DNA of 64,000 nucleotides. Origin: JACCSI01 sp035575715 (GTDB lineage: Bacteria; Acidobacteriota; Vicinamibacteria; Vicinamibacterales; UBA2999). This document shows, in pieces, positions 45,127-54,206 of the stretch (the first letter of the stretch is position 1; every line of letters starts with the position of its first letter). The position numbers were made by a program, and so were the translations under genes. The notes under the pieces were generated by a model that was not told where the DNA came from, ran no database searches, and saw nothing but the letters and a program-made list of their open reading frames with translations. The stretch lies in the NCBI GenBank assembly GCA_035575715.1, contig DATLXN010000022.1, positions 124,001 to 188,000 of the forward strand. The letters run 5' to 3'.

Positions 45127-45132
45127 TATAAT
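45127..45132 (+). promoter_or_regulatory. -10 box of the GGT gene
   Basis: TATAAT, 20 nt before the ATG at 45153, with a Shine-Dalgarno GGAGG in the short leader. No good -35 hexamer at the usual distance; TTGCGA lies 21 nt upstream. Confidence 0.55.
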
Positions 45133-45152
45133 GGACACTCCTTGGAGGCTCC

Positions 45153-46862
45153 ATGTTGCGCACACTTCTGGTTTTTGTCGGCGCGTTGCTGGTCGTGACC
45201 ACGCCCTACGCACAGGCACCTGGCGATCGGCCGGCCGGCAATATCCGTGGCACTCGCTCCGCGGCGGTCGCACGCAACGGCATGATTGCCACCAGCCAGG
45301 CACTCGCCTCCGGCGCCGGGCTGAAAGTGCTGCAGGACGGCGGCAACGCGATCGACGCGGCAATTACCGCAGCTGGCGTCCTCGCCGTGGTCGAACCGTC
45401 CATGAACGGCATCGGCGGCGATCTGCTGGCTATCGTGTATGACGCGAAGACCAAGAAGATCTACGCGCTCGATTCCACCGGTCGCTCGGCGTATGCCGCC
45501 ACGCCCGAAGAGTTTGCCAAGCGCGGACTGAAGCAAATGCCGGGCAGCGGCCCGCTGGCCGTCGACGTACCCGGCGTCGTCGAGGGCTGGAGCCAGCTGC
45601 TCTCGCGATTCGGCACGATCTCGATGTCGAAGGCGCTGCAGCCGGCGATCAAATACGCGCGGGACGGATTTCCGGTTCAGGAAATTGTCGCCGGCGACTG
45701 GACCGACGCGGCCAAGCGGTTGTCACAAGACCCTGCCGCCGCCCGTACGTTTCTTCCCAACGGGCGCGCGCCGAAGCACGGCGAGATCTTCGCCAATCCT
45801 CGGCTGGCGAGCAGTCTCGAGCTGATTGCCGAAGGCGGCCGCGACGCCTTTTATAAAGGCCCAATCGCTCGCGCGATCGTCGCCGACATGCGCGCTCGCA
45901 ATGGTCTGCTCGACGAGCGTGACTTCACCGAGCACACCGCCGACTGGGTCGAACCGCTGTCGGCCAACTATCGCGGCTACGACGTCCTCGAGATGCCGCC
46001 AAGCACGCAGGGGTTTGTCGCGCTCGAGATGCTGAACATCCTCGAAGGCTTCGACATCAAGTCGCTCGGCCACAACACGGCCGATTACCTGCACCTGGTG
46101 ACCGAGGCCAAGAAGATATCGTTTGCGGATCGCGCGATGTATCTGGCCGACCGCGACGCGATGCAGAAAGATGCGATGAAGACCTTGCTGTCGAAGGACT
46201 ACGCCGCGATGCGGCGCAAGGAAATCTCGATGCAGAAGACCGGCGACTACAAGGCCGGCAGCCTTGGCGCCACCACGACCTCCGCGGGCGACGTCGATTT
46301 CACCGGTCGCGACCTCGGCGACACGATTTACATGACCGCTGCTGACGGCAACGGCAATGTCGTCTCGTTGATCCAATCGCTGTTCGGCAGTTTCGGCGCC
46401 GGCATCGTCGCTGGCGAGACCGGGATTACGCTGCACAACCGCGGCTCTGGTTTCAATCTCACGGCAAATCATCCCAACCAGATTGGTCCCCACAAGCGTC
46501 CGCTGCACACGCTGGTGCCGGCGATGATCATGAAAGACGGCAAACCGTGGGTCTCGTTTGGAGTCATGGGTGGCGACAACCAGTCACAGGCCCACGCGCA
46601 GGTGGTGATGAACCTCATCGACTTCGGCATGAATATTCAGGAAGCCGGCGACGCGGCACGGATGCGCCACGGCGGCAGCGAGTTGTCGTTGGAGAGCGGC
46701 ATCGGTGCCGAGGTGCGTAAGGCGCTCGAAGCACGAGGCCACAAGCCGCGCGATGGCCGTGGGGCGATGGGCGGCTATCAGGCGATCCTGATCGACCCGC
46801 GGACGGGTGTCCTGATGGGCGGCTCAGATCCGCGCAAAGACGGATTAGCCATCGGCTGGTGA
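45153..46862 (+). CDS. ggt: Gamma-glutamyltransferase (Ntn hydrolase)
   Basis: 569 residues with a signal peptide (MLRTLLVFVGALLVVTTPYAQA). GGT hallmarks: GGNAIDAAITAAGVLAVVEPSMNGIGGD at the N-terminal third, the autoprocessing Thr region GDTIYMTAADGNGN (Thr as nucleophile after cleavage), and the C-terminal RMRHGG. It would hydrolyse or transfer gamma-glutamyl groups, as of glutathione, in the periplasm. GGAGG lies upstream of the ATG; TATAAT at 45127-45132. Confidence 0.9.
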   Translation: MLRTLLVFVGALLVVTTPYAQAPGDRPAGNIRGTRSAAVARNGMIATSQALASGAGLKVLQDGGNAIDAAITAAGVLAVVEPSMNGIGGDLLAIVYDAKTKKIYALDSTGRSAYAATPEEFAKRGLKQMPGSGPLAVDVPGVVEGWSQLLSRFGTISMSKALQPAIKYARDGFPVQEIVAGDWTDAAKRLSQDPAAARTFLPNGRAPKHGEIFANPRLASSLELIAEGGRDAFYKGPIARAIVADMRARNGLLDERDFTEHTADWVEPLSANYRGYDVLEMPPSTQGFVALEMLNILEGFDIKSLGHNTADYLHLVTEAKKISFADRAMYLADRDAMQKDAMKTLLSKDYAAMRRKEISMQKTGDYKAGSLGATTTSAGDVDFTGRDLGDTIYMTAADGNGNVVSLIQSLFGSFGAGIVAGETGITLHNRGSGFNLTANHPNQIGPHKRPLHTLVPAMIMKDGKPWVSFGVMGGDNQSQAHAQVVMNLIDFGMNIQEAGDAARMRHGGSELSLESGIGAEVRKALEARGHKPRDGRGAMGGYQAILIDPRTGVLMGGSDPRKDGLAIGW

Positions 46863-46907
46863 AGGGTGCCGGCTCCAGGGCGTATGATGCTCGCTTTGGA
46901 GGTGTGC

Positions 46908-47585
46908 ATGTTGCGTTGTGGAACGGTCGGACTCGTGTTGGCGCTCTCGTTGAGCCTTGGTTGCGGCAAATCCGAAGAGGAAAAGGCTGCCGACAAAGCC
47001 GCCGAGGAAACGCGCGAAGCGGCAGAAGCGCTGAAGAAAGCGGCGGAGTCCGCCAACGCGTCGGGCGCGGCCGGGATGGAGGAGTTCGCGAAGGCCATGG
47101 AAGGCATGGCCGGCGCGATGGCCGGAAAGACGCCCGACGGGAAACCTGTTGATCCGGTCAGCTTTCAAGAGCTGCAGACCGTGTTGCCCGAGATTTCAGG
47201 GTGGCAGCGGGCGCAGCCGACCGGCGAGCGGATGACGCTGCCGGTCCCGTTCTCGCAGGCTGAAGCCTCGTACACCTCGGGCGACGCTAATATCGAGGTC
47301 AAGATCGTTGACTCGGCATTCAGCCAGCTGCTGATCGCGCCCTGGACGATGTTCCTCACCGCGGGATACGAGAAGCAGACGTCAGACGGTTATGAAAAAT
47401 CGGTGAATGTCGGCGGCCATCCCGGTTTCGAACGCTGGAGTAGCGGCGGCAAGGACGGCGAGCTGAACCTCGTCGTCAACAAACGTTTCCTGGTAACCGT
47501 CGAAGGCAGCAACATTGCCGACACCAAGGTGCTGCAAGAGTTTGCGGCGAAGATCGATACCGGGAAGCTGGCCTCTCTGAAATAG
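46908..47585 (+). CDS. Lipoprotein of unknown function with a charged helical linker
   Basis: 225 residues. Lipobox LSLGCGKS at the end of a signal peptide, then a Lys/Glu/Ala-rich helical stretch (EEEKAADKAAEETREAAEAL) and a globular C-terminal domain from about residue 90 with FQELQTVLPEISGW and LLIAPWTMFL. ATG 46908 is selected because GGAGG sits about 5 nt upstream and the lipobox is then correctly placed; a longer frame starts at 46866. No known family. Downstream of GGT with a 45-nt gap. Confidence 0.7.
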   Translation: MLRCGTVGLVLALSLSLGCGKSEEEKAADKAAEETREAAEALKKAAESANASGAAGMEEFAKAMEGMAGAMAGKTPDGKPVDPVSFQELQTVLPEISGWQRAQPTGERMTLPVPFSQAEASYTSGDANIEVKIVDSAFSQLLIAPWTMFLTAGYEKQTSDGYEKSVNVGGHPGFERWSSGGKDGELNLVVNKRFLVTVEGSNIADTKVLQEFAAKIDTGKLASLK

Positions 47586-47602
47586 GCCGGCAGCGGCGGG
47601 GG

Positions 47603-48604
47603 CTAGAGGCGAAATCCCGCCTTCAGCGGGTCGTCGCCGTCAATCAAGAAAGTATGCTCGCCGGTGATCCAGGCCGACCCTTGGATCTCCGGCACAATCC
47701 CGGGCCGATCGCCAATCTGGATCCGTCCGACGATCGTGCCGGTGAACAGCGTGCCGACAATGCTCTCGTGCACGAACGGGCCGTCCTCGCCCAGCACACC
47801 CATCTCGCTGAGAACCGCCATCACGGCGGCGGTGCCCGTGCCGCATGGCGATCGATCGACCTCGGCGTCCGCGAAAATCGTCACGTTGCGAAGGTGTGCG
47901 TCCGGGTGCTGCGCAGGCGCAGTGAAAATCGTGCCGTAGATGCCGGTCAGCCCCGCATCATTGGGATGCACTACCTGCCGAAGCCGTTCCACCTCACGCT
48001 TGACCTCCATGCCGACGCGCCGCAACTCCGGTAACTTCGCCGGCTCAATCGCCAAGCCGGCTGCCTCGGCATCGACGATGGCGTAAAACGCACCGCCGAA
48101 AGCCACGTCAACGAGAACAGTGCGGCCGCCAAGTTTGATTGGCAGTCCTGCTTCGACCACGTAAGACGGGACGTTGCGAAAGGCGACCGCCGATACGCGA
48201 CGCTGGTCTCCGGCGTCGACGATCGTTGGCGTGGCCTCGATCACACCAGCCGGCGAATCAAGGACCAGACTGGTGCCGCCGGTCCAGATCAGATCGCGTT
48301 GGATCGCGATGGTCGTTACCGCGATGACGCCATGCCCGCACATCGTGCTCCAGCCCTCGTTATGCATGAACAGGACACCCGCGTGAGCGCCTGGCGTCAC
48401 CGGCTCGGTGAACAAGGCGCCGTACATGTCGGCATGGCCGCGAGGTTCCAGCATCAACGCGCGCCGATGGTGATCAAGGTGCTTCTGCGCCCACGCCCGC
48501 TTGGCCAGCATGGTGTCGCCCTCGGGGCTCGGCAGCCCTTCAACGATCAGGCGTAGCGGCTCTCCGGCGGCGTGCGAATCGATAGTGCGGATCCGATGAA
48601 TCAC
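47603..48604 (-). CDS. Proline racemase/4-hydroxyproline 2-epimerase family enzyme
   Basis: 333 residues. Both catalytic Cys are present: C89 in STMCGHGVIAV and C254 in DRSPCGTGTAA. The Cys/Cys pair distinguishes racemases/epimerases from trans-3-hydroxyproline dehydratases, which have Ser or Thr at the first site. With an ornithine cyclodeaminase-like gene nearby, use of hydroxyproline as nutrient is a reasonable inference. GTG start at 48604; the divergent HDAC-like gene starts at 48596, so the two 5' ends overlap. Confidence 0.9.
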   Translation of the reverse strand: MIHRIRTIDSHAAGEPLRLIVEGLPSPEGDTMLAKRAWAQKHLDHHRRALMLEPRGHADMYGALFTEPVTPGAHAGVLFMHNEGWSTMCGHGVIAVTTIAIQRDLIWTGGTSLVLDSPAGVIEATPTIVDAGDQRRVSAVAFRNVPSYVVEAGLPIKLGGRTVLVDVAFGGAFYAIVDAEAAGLAIEPAKLPELRRVGMEVKREVERLRQVVHPNDAGLTGIYGTIFTAPAQHPDAHLRNVTIFADAEVDRSPCGTGTAAVMAVLSEMGVLGEDGPFVHESIVGTLFTGTIVGRIQIGDRPGIVPEIQGSAWITGEHTFLIDGDDPLKAGFRL

Positions 48605-49534
48605 GATGCATTATCACTGGGAGTGCGCTGCTTCTATTCCGACACCTTCGTGCTGCCCCTGCCCGAGGGCCATCGCTTTCCAATGGCGAAGTATGCCGGC
48701 CTGCGCACAAAGCTCCTGGCTGACGGCATCCTGCAGCCCCGGGACCTGGACGAAGCGCCCCAAGCGAGCTGGACTGATTTGCAGCTGGTCCACACGCCGG
48801 CCTACGTTGAGGCGGTGCGCGACGGCACGCTGCCCCGCGATGCGCAGCGGCGCATTGGCTTCCCGTGGAGCCCAGAGATGGTCGAGCGCGCGCGGCGATC
48901 GGTCGGCGCCACCATTGCCGCGGCGCGTACCGCGCTGCGGGACGGAACCAGCGCCAACCTCGCCGGCGGCACGCATCACAGCTTTGCCGATCGCGGCGAG
49001 GGATTCTGCGTCTTCAACGATGTCGCCGTGGCGACGCGCGTGCTGCAGCGCGACACCGCCATCCGCCGGGCAGCGATTGTCGATTGCGACGTGCATCAAG
49101 GCAACGGGACGGCCGCGATTTTCGCTGGCGACCCCGAGGTGTTCACGCTCTCACTGCATGGGGCCAAGAATTACCCATTCCGCAAAGAAGCCAGTGATCT
49201 CGACGTCGAATTCGACGACGGCACCGGCGATGAGCCGTATCTGGCGCGTTTGGCACATTCACTGGATGTGGTGCTGAATACGCATAAACCGCAGATCGTC
49301 TTCTACTTGGCCGGTGCAGATCCCTATGAAGGCGACCGGCTCGGGCGGCTTAAGCTGACGATCGACGGATTGCAACGCCGGGATACGCTCGTGCTGGGAA
49401 GATGTCGCGACGCCGGCCTGCCGGTCGTCATCACGATGAGTGGCGGCTACGCGAATGACCTAGACGCCATCGTCACTATTCACACCAACACGATTAGGAT
49501 TGCTGCCGCATGGCCCAACGTTTCCGTCTGTTAA
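48596..49534 (+). CDS. Histone deacetylase-family metal-dependent amidohydrolase
   Basis: 312 residues. HDAC/acetoin utilisation (AcuC/AphA) family motifs: NLAGGTHHSFADRGEG with the tandem His, VDCDVHQGNGTA with the zinc Asp and His, and LAGADPYEGDRLG with the second metal Asp. Bacterial members deacetylate polyamines or small acylated amines. ATG 48596 is used; a GTG at 48623 is an alternative start (VRCFYSD). Overlaps the downstream gene by 25 nt. Confidence 0.85.
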   Translation: MNHDALSLGVRCFYSDTFVLPLPEGHRFPMAKYAGLRTKLLADGILQPRDLDEAPQASWTDLQLVHTPAYVEAVRDGTLPRDAQRRIGFPWSPEMVERARRSVGATIAAARTALRDGTSANLAGGTHHSFADRGEGFCVFNDVAVATRVLQRDTAIRRAAIVDCDVHQGNGTAAIFAGDPEVFTLSLHGAKNYPFRKEASDLDVEFDDGTGDEPYLARLAHSLDVVLNTHKPQIVFYLAGADPYEGDRLGRLKLTIDGLQRRDTLVLGRCRDAGLPVVITMSGGYANDLDAIVTIHTNTIRIAAAWPNVSVC

Positions 49535-50499
49535 CCGAAGATCACGTCAAAGCGCTGTTGCCGATGGAGGAGCTGATCGCCGCCATGGAAGCCGCGTTGG
49601 CGCGCTTCTCGGGCGGCGAGGTGCTGCAGCCCGTGCGAACGGTCCTCAGCGTTGGGCCGACCAAAGCCTTCTTTGGACTGATGCCGGCCTACATCACCAA
49701 GCCGGCACGCCTGGGGGCCAAGGTGGTCACCGTGTTCAACGACAATCACAAGCGTGGATTGCCGTCTCATCTGGCGACGATCCTGCTGCTCGATCCAGAT
49801 ACTGGAGCGTTGGTCGCAGTGATGGATGGACGCTACATCACTGAGGCGCGAACAGCAGCCGTGAGTGCTGTCTCGGCACGGCACCTGTCCAATCAAGACG
49901 CATCGACGTTGGCGATTATCGGCAGCGGCGTGCAGGCGCGCAGCCATCTCGAATCCTACGCGGCCGTGCGATCGCTGCGGGAGGTGCGCGTCTGGTCGCC
50001 TCAGGCCCGCAGCCGCGAGCGGTTCGTCGAGGAAACGACCGGCCGCATTCCCGCGCGCATTGTCGATAGCGCTTCCGCCGAAGCCGCCCTCGACGGCGCC
50101 GAACTGGTGGTCCTGGCGACTTCGTCGGCAACGCCGGTGATTGAAGACGCCTGGGTGATGCCCGGCGCGCATGTCGTGTCGGTCGGTGCGTGCCGGCCCG
50201 ATCAACGCGAAATGGCGCCGGAGCTGGTCGCGCGGGCGCGACTGTTTGTCGACTCCCGGTCGGCGTCGCTGATCGAATCCGGCGACATCGTCATGGGGAT
50301 CTGCGAGAAACGATTCAACGAAGGCCACGTCATCGGGGAGCTTGGCGATGTGGTCCTTGGCCGCCTCGACGGGCGCACCAACGACGAACAAGTGACAGTG
50401 TTCAAGTCGCTCGGGATGGCTGTCGAAGATGTCGTCGCGGCCGATCTGGTGTTTCAGAAGGCACTCGACACTGGCGCCGGCACTGAGCTGACCTTATGA
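49510..50499 (+). CDS. Ornithine cyclodeaminase/mu-crystallin family protein
   Basis: 329 residues. NAD-binding Rossmann motif IIGSGVQARSHLE, preceded by DGRYITEARTAAVSAVSARHL, both typical of the OCD/mu-crystallin family. The family includes ornithine cyclodeaminase, alanine dehydrogenase and delta1-pyrroline-2-carboxylate reductase; the last would fit the neighbouring hydroxyproline epimerase-type gene (inference). Start lies within the HDAC-like gene, and its stop overlaps the TPR gene by 4 nt (ATGA), so a three-gene operon is likely. Confidence 0.85.
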   Translation: MAQRFRLLTEDHVKALLPMEELIAAMEAALARFSGGEVLQPVRTVLSVGPTKAFFGLMPAYITKPARLGAKVVTVFNDNHKRGLPSHLATILLLDPDTGALVAVMDGRYITEARTAAVSAVSARHLSNQDASTLAIIGSGVQARSHLESYAAVRSLREVRVWSPQARSRERFVEETTGRIPARIVDSASAEAALDGAELVVLATSSATPVIEDAWVMPGAHVVSVGACRPDQREMAPELVARARLFVDSRSASLIESGDIVMGICEKRFNEGHVIGELGDVVLGRLDGRTNDEQVTVFKSLGMAVEDVVAADLVFQKALDTGAGTELTL

Positions 50500-51689
50500 G
50501 GGTGCGCGCGTCGGTCCTGATCGTCGCGGTGTCTGTCTGCATCGGCAGCGCCTCTGATGTGCGCGCCAATGACAAGTCCCGTGAGCTGACGGCCGCCGCG
50601 TTTACGGCGGCCTACAACCTCGACCATCATGACGCGACCGCCCTACTGGATAAGGCGCTGCAGGCCGACCCGAACGATCCCGACGCGCATCGTGCCGCGG
50701 CAGTGATCGCCTGGCTGCGGATCGGATTCCTGCGCGGCTCGATTACGGTCGACGACTACCTGGGCAGCGTCACCAAGCCCAATATCAACATGCTGCCGCC
50801 GCCGTCCGACGAGGCGCAGCGCTTTCATCGGCACTCGGCACGCGCGCTGCAGCTCGCCGAGGCGGCGCTTCTCGCCTCCCCGCAGGATCCCGAGGCCCAC
50901 TTCCGGATTGGCTCGATCGTCGGGGTCCAGGCGTCATACGGCGCCACCGTCGAGGGCAAGATCATCGCGTCGTTTCGCTCGGCCAGCCGCGCCTACGACG
51001 AACATGAGAAGGTGCTCGAACTCGATCCTCGTCGGAAGGATGCGGGGCTGGTGGTCGGCACTTATCGCTATGTCGTCTCCGCCCTCTCGCTGCCGATGCG
51101 TTTGATGGCCTACGTCGCGGGCTTCGGCGGCGACAAAGCTGTCGGGCTGCGAATGATCGAGCAAGCCGCAGCCTACCCGGGCGCGACGCAAACCGACGCC
51201 AAGTTTGCGCTGCTCCTGCTCTACAACCGTGAAAAGAACTTTGACGGTGCCATGCGAGTCGTCATGGACTTGCAGAAGCAGTATCCACGTAACCGCCAGC
51301 TGTGGTACGAAGGCGGCACCACGTTGTTGCGGGCGACCCGTTATCAGCAGGCCGAAGCCATGCTCGACGAGGGGATCCGTCGCCGCGACGCGGACAAGCG
51401 CGAGCGGATGTTCGGCGAGGACGCGCTGTGGCACTACAAGCGGGGCGTCGCGCGGGCCCGCCAGGGTCGCGATACCGCCGCCCGCGACGACTTTCAGATT
51501 CCGCTGGCTCGGGAAGCGCGCGAGTGGGTGCGTGGCCGCGCGCACGCGGAACTCGGACGATTGGCTGTCAAAACAGGAAATCGGGAACTGGCTCGGCGAG
51601 AGTATCGTCTTGCCATAGAGCTAGCCGTTCGCGGCAACGACCCGCTCGGCCAGGCCGAAGCGGAGTCTCTGCTCGCGCAAGTCCGTTAA
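50496..51689 (+). CDS. Secreted TPR-repeat protein
   Basis: 397 residues with a signal peptide (MRVRASVLIVAVSVCIGSASDVRA) and at least six TPR-like helical hairpins, for example YNLDHHDATALLDKALQADPNDPDAHRAAA, AEAALLASPQDPEAHFRIGS and ARTAHAELGRLAVKTGN-type segments. Expected to be a periplasmic scaffold for protein assembly. Translationally coupled to the OCD-like gene by a 4-nt overlap; no enzyme motif is visible. Confidence 0.75.
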   Translation: MRVRASVLIVAVSVCIGSASDVRANDKSRELTAAAFTAAYNLDHHDATALLDKALQADPNDPDAHRAAAVIAWLRIGFLRGSITVDDYLGSVTKPNINMLPPPSDEAQRFHRHSARALQLAEAALLASPQDPEAHFRIGSIVGVQASYGATVEGKIIASFRSASRAYDEHEKVLELDPRRKDAGLVVGTYRYVVSALSLPMRLMAYVAGFGGDKAVGLRMIEQAAAYPGATQTDAKFALLLLYNREKNFDGAMRVVMDLQKQYPRNRQLWYEGGTTLLRATRYQQAEAMLDEGIRRRDADKRERMFGEDALWHYKRGVARARQGRDTAARDDFQIPLAREAREWVRGRAHAELGRLAVKTGNRELARREYRLAIELAVRGNDPLGQAEAESLLAQVR

Positions 51690-51691
51690 CT

Positions 51692-52192
51692 ATGACCAAG
51701 CGCCGTAACTGGGTCCTGATCCTCTTCGGCGTGGCCGTGCTCCTGGTGTTCATTGGCATCGGCGCGGTCATCGGGGTCACCGCGTGGTTACGTCACAACA
51801 TGGAATTCGAGACCACCACCGATCGAAACGCGCAAACCGAGTTCGACACCATCCACAACAAGTTTGGCGGTCGCGCCTCATTGCTCGAACTCCGCGACGG
51901 CGTGCCTCGCTACAGCGCCGGCGCCGCGCCGCCGGCTGCCGCCACGCGCGTCACCATTGAATCACTGAATCTTCTCGTCTGGGATCCGGACGACGAGCGG
52001 TTGACGCGGATCAATCTGCCATTCTGGCTGCTGCGCATGAAGTCCGGGCCGATCGAGATCGGCGCCTACACCACCGGACTCGAGCAAGGCGGTGTCAGCC
52101 TCAAACCCGAGGACATTGAACGATACGGCGCGGGTGTCATTCTCGACACGTCCGCTCGCGACGGCGATCGCGTCCTCGTCTGGGCACAGTAG
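51692..52192 (+). CDS. Single-span membrane protein of unknown function
   Basis: 166 residues: MTKRRNWVLILFGVAVLLVF begins a strong N-terminal membrane segment (about 8-33), followed by a soluble domain containing TEFDTIHNKFGGRASLLELR and LNLLVWDPDDERLTRINLPF. Positive residues at the N-terminus indicate a signal anchor with the domain outside. It starts 2 nt after the TPR stop and may be the last gene of the operon. Family not recognised. Confidence 0.72.
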   Translation: MTKRRNWVLILFGVAVLLVFIGIGAVIGVTAWLRHNMEFETTTDRNAQTEFDTIHNKFGGRASLLELRDGVPRYSAGAAPPAAATRVTIESLNLLVWDPDDERLTRINLPFWLLRMKSGPIEIGAYTTGLEQGGVSLKPEDIERYGAGVILDTSARDGDRVLVWAQ

Positions 52193-52200
52193 GGCGCCAT

Positions 52201-52236
52201 CACGAGATCGAATGATCTAAAGATCTAGAGATCTCG
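52201..52236. repeat. AGATCT-rich palindromic cluster
   Basis: CGAGATCGAATGATCTAAAG followed by ATCTAGAGATCTCG; outer arms CGAGATC/GATCTCG are complementary. Lies in the gap before the small lipoprotein gene; terminator or operator role is uncertain because no T-run follows. Confidence 0.4.
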
Positions 52237-52298
52237 CGACCGCCGGGCTGGCCTGCAGCTTGCACTACGCGCCATTGCCTGTCTGTCGGAGCGTCACC

Positions 52299-52709
52299 AT
52301 GTCGAATCATCGAGGGATCCGCGCAGCGTTCATCCTGATTGCGCTCGTGTCGACCACCGCCTGTAGCTCGATCTACGCGCAAGGCCGCCGCGACTATCCC
52401 AACTATCCGAACTACCCGTCGGGGCCAGGCGGCCGCGGCTCACGTGGTGGTTACGGAGACCATCAAGACCACGCCTATTCACACGGGTTGGACGATGGCT
52501 ATCGCCGCGGGTTTGACGCCGCGCGCGACGGCGACCGCCACGATGTGCGGCGAGAGACCTGGTATCGCAGCGCCGATCGCGGCTACGACCGCCGCTACGG
52601 ATCGCGGAACGACTATCAGCGCGCCTATCGCGACGCCTTCACGCGCGGTTACGAACGGGGATTTCGCGAAGGACGTTACCGGGATAACGGGCGCTATCGG
52701 CGCCGCTGA
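52299..52709 (+). CDS. Small Arg/Tyr/Gly-rich lipoprotein
   Basis: 136 residues. Signal peptide ends in a lipobox-like STTACSS, followed by an unusual low-complexity mature part with YPNYPNYPSGPGGRGSRGGYG and repeated YRRGFDAA/YRDAFTRGYERGF units. Repeats with G-Y-x3-G-x-(D/E) resemble YXWXXGH/GYR motifs of small acidobacterial and proteobacterial envelope proteins; function is unknown. GGAG lies 7 nt before the ATG at 52299. The pI must be very high. Confidence 0.7.
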   Translation: MSNHRGIRAAFILIALVSTTACSSIYAQGRRDYPNYPNYPSGPGGRGSRGGYGDHQDHAYSHGLDDGYRRGFDAARDGDRHDVRRETWYRSADRGYDRRYGSRNDYQRAYRDAFTRGYERGFREGRYRDNGRYRRR

Positions 52710-52727
52710 CCACAGATTATCTGTGGT
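52709..52727. terminator. Hairpin between convergent genes
   Basis: ACCACAGA-TTA-TCTGTGGT, a perfect 8-bp stem with a 3-nt loop, exactly between the lipoprotein stop and the MscS-type gene stop (TGA at 52728-52730). No T-run, so termination would be weak or factor-assisted; it may act in both directions. Confidence 0.5.
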
Positions 52728-54161
52728 TCAAGGCAATTTCAGGAATTGCTGAATGCGGTGGAACAGCGAACGCGGCGCGGTGACGGTCTGAGTTGAGGTC
52801 GCCGCCGCCGCGCGCGCATCGTCTAGTTCACTGCGACGAGCGGCGACGATGATGGTGATGTGTTCGACCAGGCCGGGTTGAGCGATCGCCAGTTCGCGAA
52901 ATCGCTCCGCGGGAATCTCGAGTGCGCGCACGTCTCCGACCGCGCGGACGGTTGCGGTGCGCGGTTCGCCCGTCAGCATCGACATCTCACCAAAGAAGCC
53001 GCCTGGCTCAATCGTCGCCACCTCTCGTCCTGATGCGTCGAGGGCGACGCGCGCGCGGCCATTGAGGACAACGTAGAGGGAACTGCCGGGCGTGCCTTCG
53101 CGAACAATGGCCTCGCCGTCGGCGAAAATATGCTCCTGGCCGTTGCGCGACAACGCCAGCCGTGCGTCTGCCGGCAAGGTGGCAAACAGATCGATTGCCG
53201 CCAATCGCGTCGCGGCGCCGGTGACGTCTGCTTCCGCGCGCAGCGGTAACTCCTCGCGCGAGTACTCGATCTGAATCGGGTACGGAATCTCGATGTTGCG
53301 GCGACGGAAGGTGTACCAGATGTTGGTCCGCACCTGATCGCGCGCTTCGAGCTCCACGGCATAATCGCCGACCCAGAACCAGATGCGATAGGTCAGCGCT
53401 GACGCGGCAAAGTCGTGCAGCAGGACCGTCGGCGGCGGTGTTGACAGGACCAGCGGGCAGTTGGCCAGCGCTTCTACTATCGCGGCTTTGGTTTCATTCG
53501 GTGGCGTCGAATAGCTCGCGCCGACCTCGACCAGGAGACGGGTCGGGATCGTCGGTTCGGAATAATTGAGAATCGCTTCTTTCGAGATGATCCCGTTCGG
53601 GACGACCAGAAACTGGCCCGCCTTGGTGCGCAGCTTGGTGGCCCGCCAGGTGATCTCCTGGACCTGGCCCTCGCGTTCACCGACCGCAATCCAGTGTCCG
53701 ACGCGAAATGGCTTCTCGATCTGGATGGCGAGGCCTGAGAAAAGATTCCCCAGCGTGTCCTGCAGCGCAAAGCCGACGACCACCGCGCCGACGGCCGATG
53801 TCGTCAGCAGCTGCTCTTTGAGCAGCACCGTGGCAACGATGGTGAAGGCGCCAATCAGCGTGACGTCCTGGAGAATGGCCGGATAGCGGTCCGAGGCGCG
53901 CTGCTCGCGCCACCGATTGGCCAACAGTGTGATCAGCAGATTGATCACGGCCAGGACGAACACCAATCGCGCCAGCGCTGCGAACAGCTCGAGGTCCCCG
54001 ACGCCTTGTGTGATCGCGACTTCGAGGACGAGGAAGGCGAGTAGCAGCCAGACGGAAAACTGCAACCGGCTGCGAATGTAGCGATTGGGGATGAAGATGA
54101 ACATCGCGAGCGTGATCGCCAACGCCACCACGCCCGCGACAATCAACGAAGTAAAAAACAT
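52728..54161 (-). CDS. MscS-family mechanosensitive channel with C-terminal cyclic-nucleotide-binding domain
   Basis: 477 residues. Four N-terminal membrane segments, then the MscS core (AVVVGFALQDTLGNLFSGLAIQIEKPF, the pore-lining signature) and beta domain, and from about residue 340 a Crp-like domain with GGFFGEMSMLTGEPRTATV, the cNMP-binding signature with its phosphate-binding Arg. cNMP-gated MscS channels (bCNG) are known. Gap of 45 nt to the upstream M48 gene on the same strand. The CHASE2 cyclase in the same gene row may provide its ligand. Confidence 0.9.
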   Translation of the reverse strand: MFFTSLIVAGVVALAITLAMFIFIPNRYIRSRLQFSVWLLLAFLVLEVAITQGVGDLELFAALARLVFVLAVINLLITLLANRWREQRASDRYPAILQDVTLIGAFTIVATVLLKEQLLTTSAVGAVVVGFALQDTLGNLFSGLAIQIEKPFRVGHWIAVGEREGQVQEITWRATKLRTKAGQFLVVPNGIISKEAILNYSEPTIPTRLLVEVGASYSTPPNETKAAIVEALANCPLVLSTPPPTVLLHDFAASALTYRIWFWVGDYAVELEARDQVRTNIWYTFRRRNIEIPYPIQIEYSREELPLRAEADVTGAATRLAAIDLFATLPADARLALSRNGQEHIFADGEAIVREGTPGSSLYVVLNGRARVALDASGREVATIEPGGFFGEMSMLTGEPRTATVRAVGDVRALEIPAERFRELAIAQPGLVEHITIIVAARRSELDDARAAAATSTQTVTAPRSLFHRIQQFLKLP

Positions 54162-54206
54162 AAAGACCGTGTGTGTTTCTGCTTTCGTCTTTCTCTTTTC
54201 GCCTTT

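Noticed and set aside
44092..45198. 368-codon plus-strand frame over the AOR gene
   Set aside because: Antisense shadow of a clear AOR coding sequence; no family resemblance.
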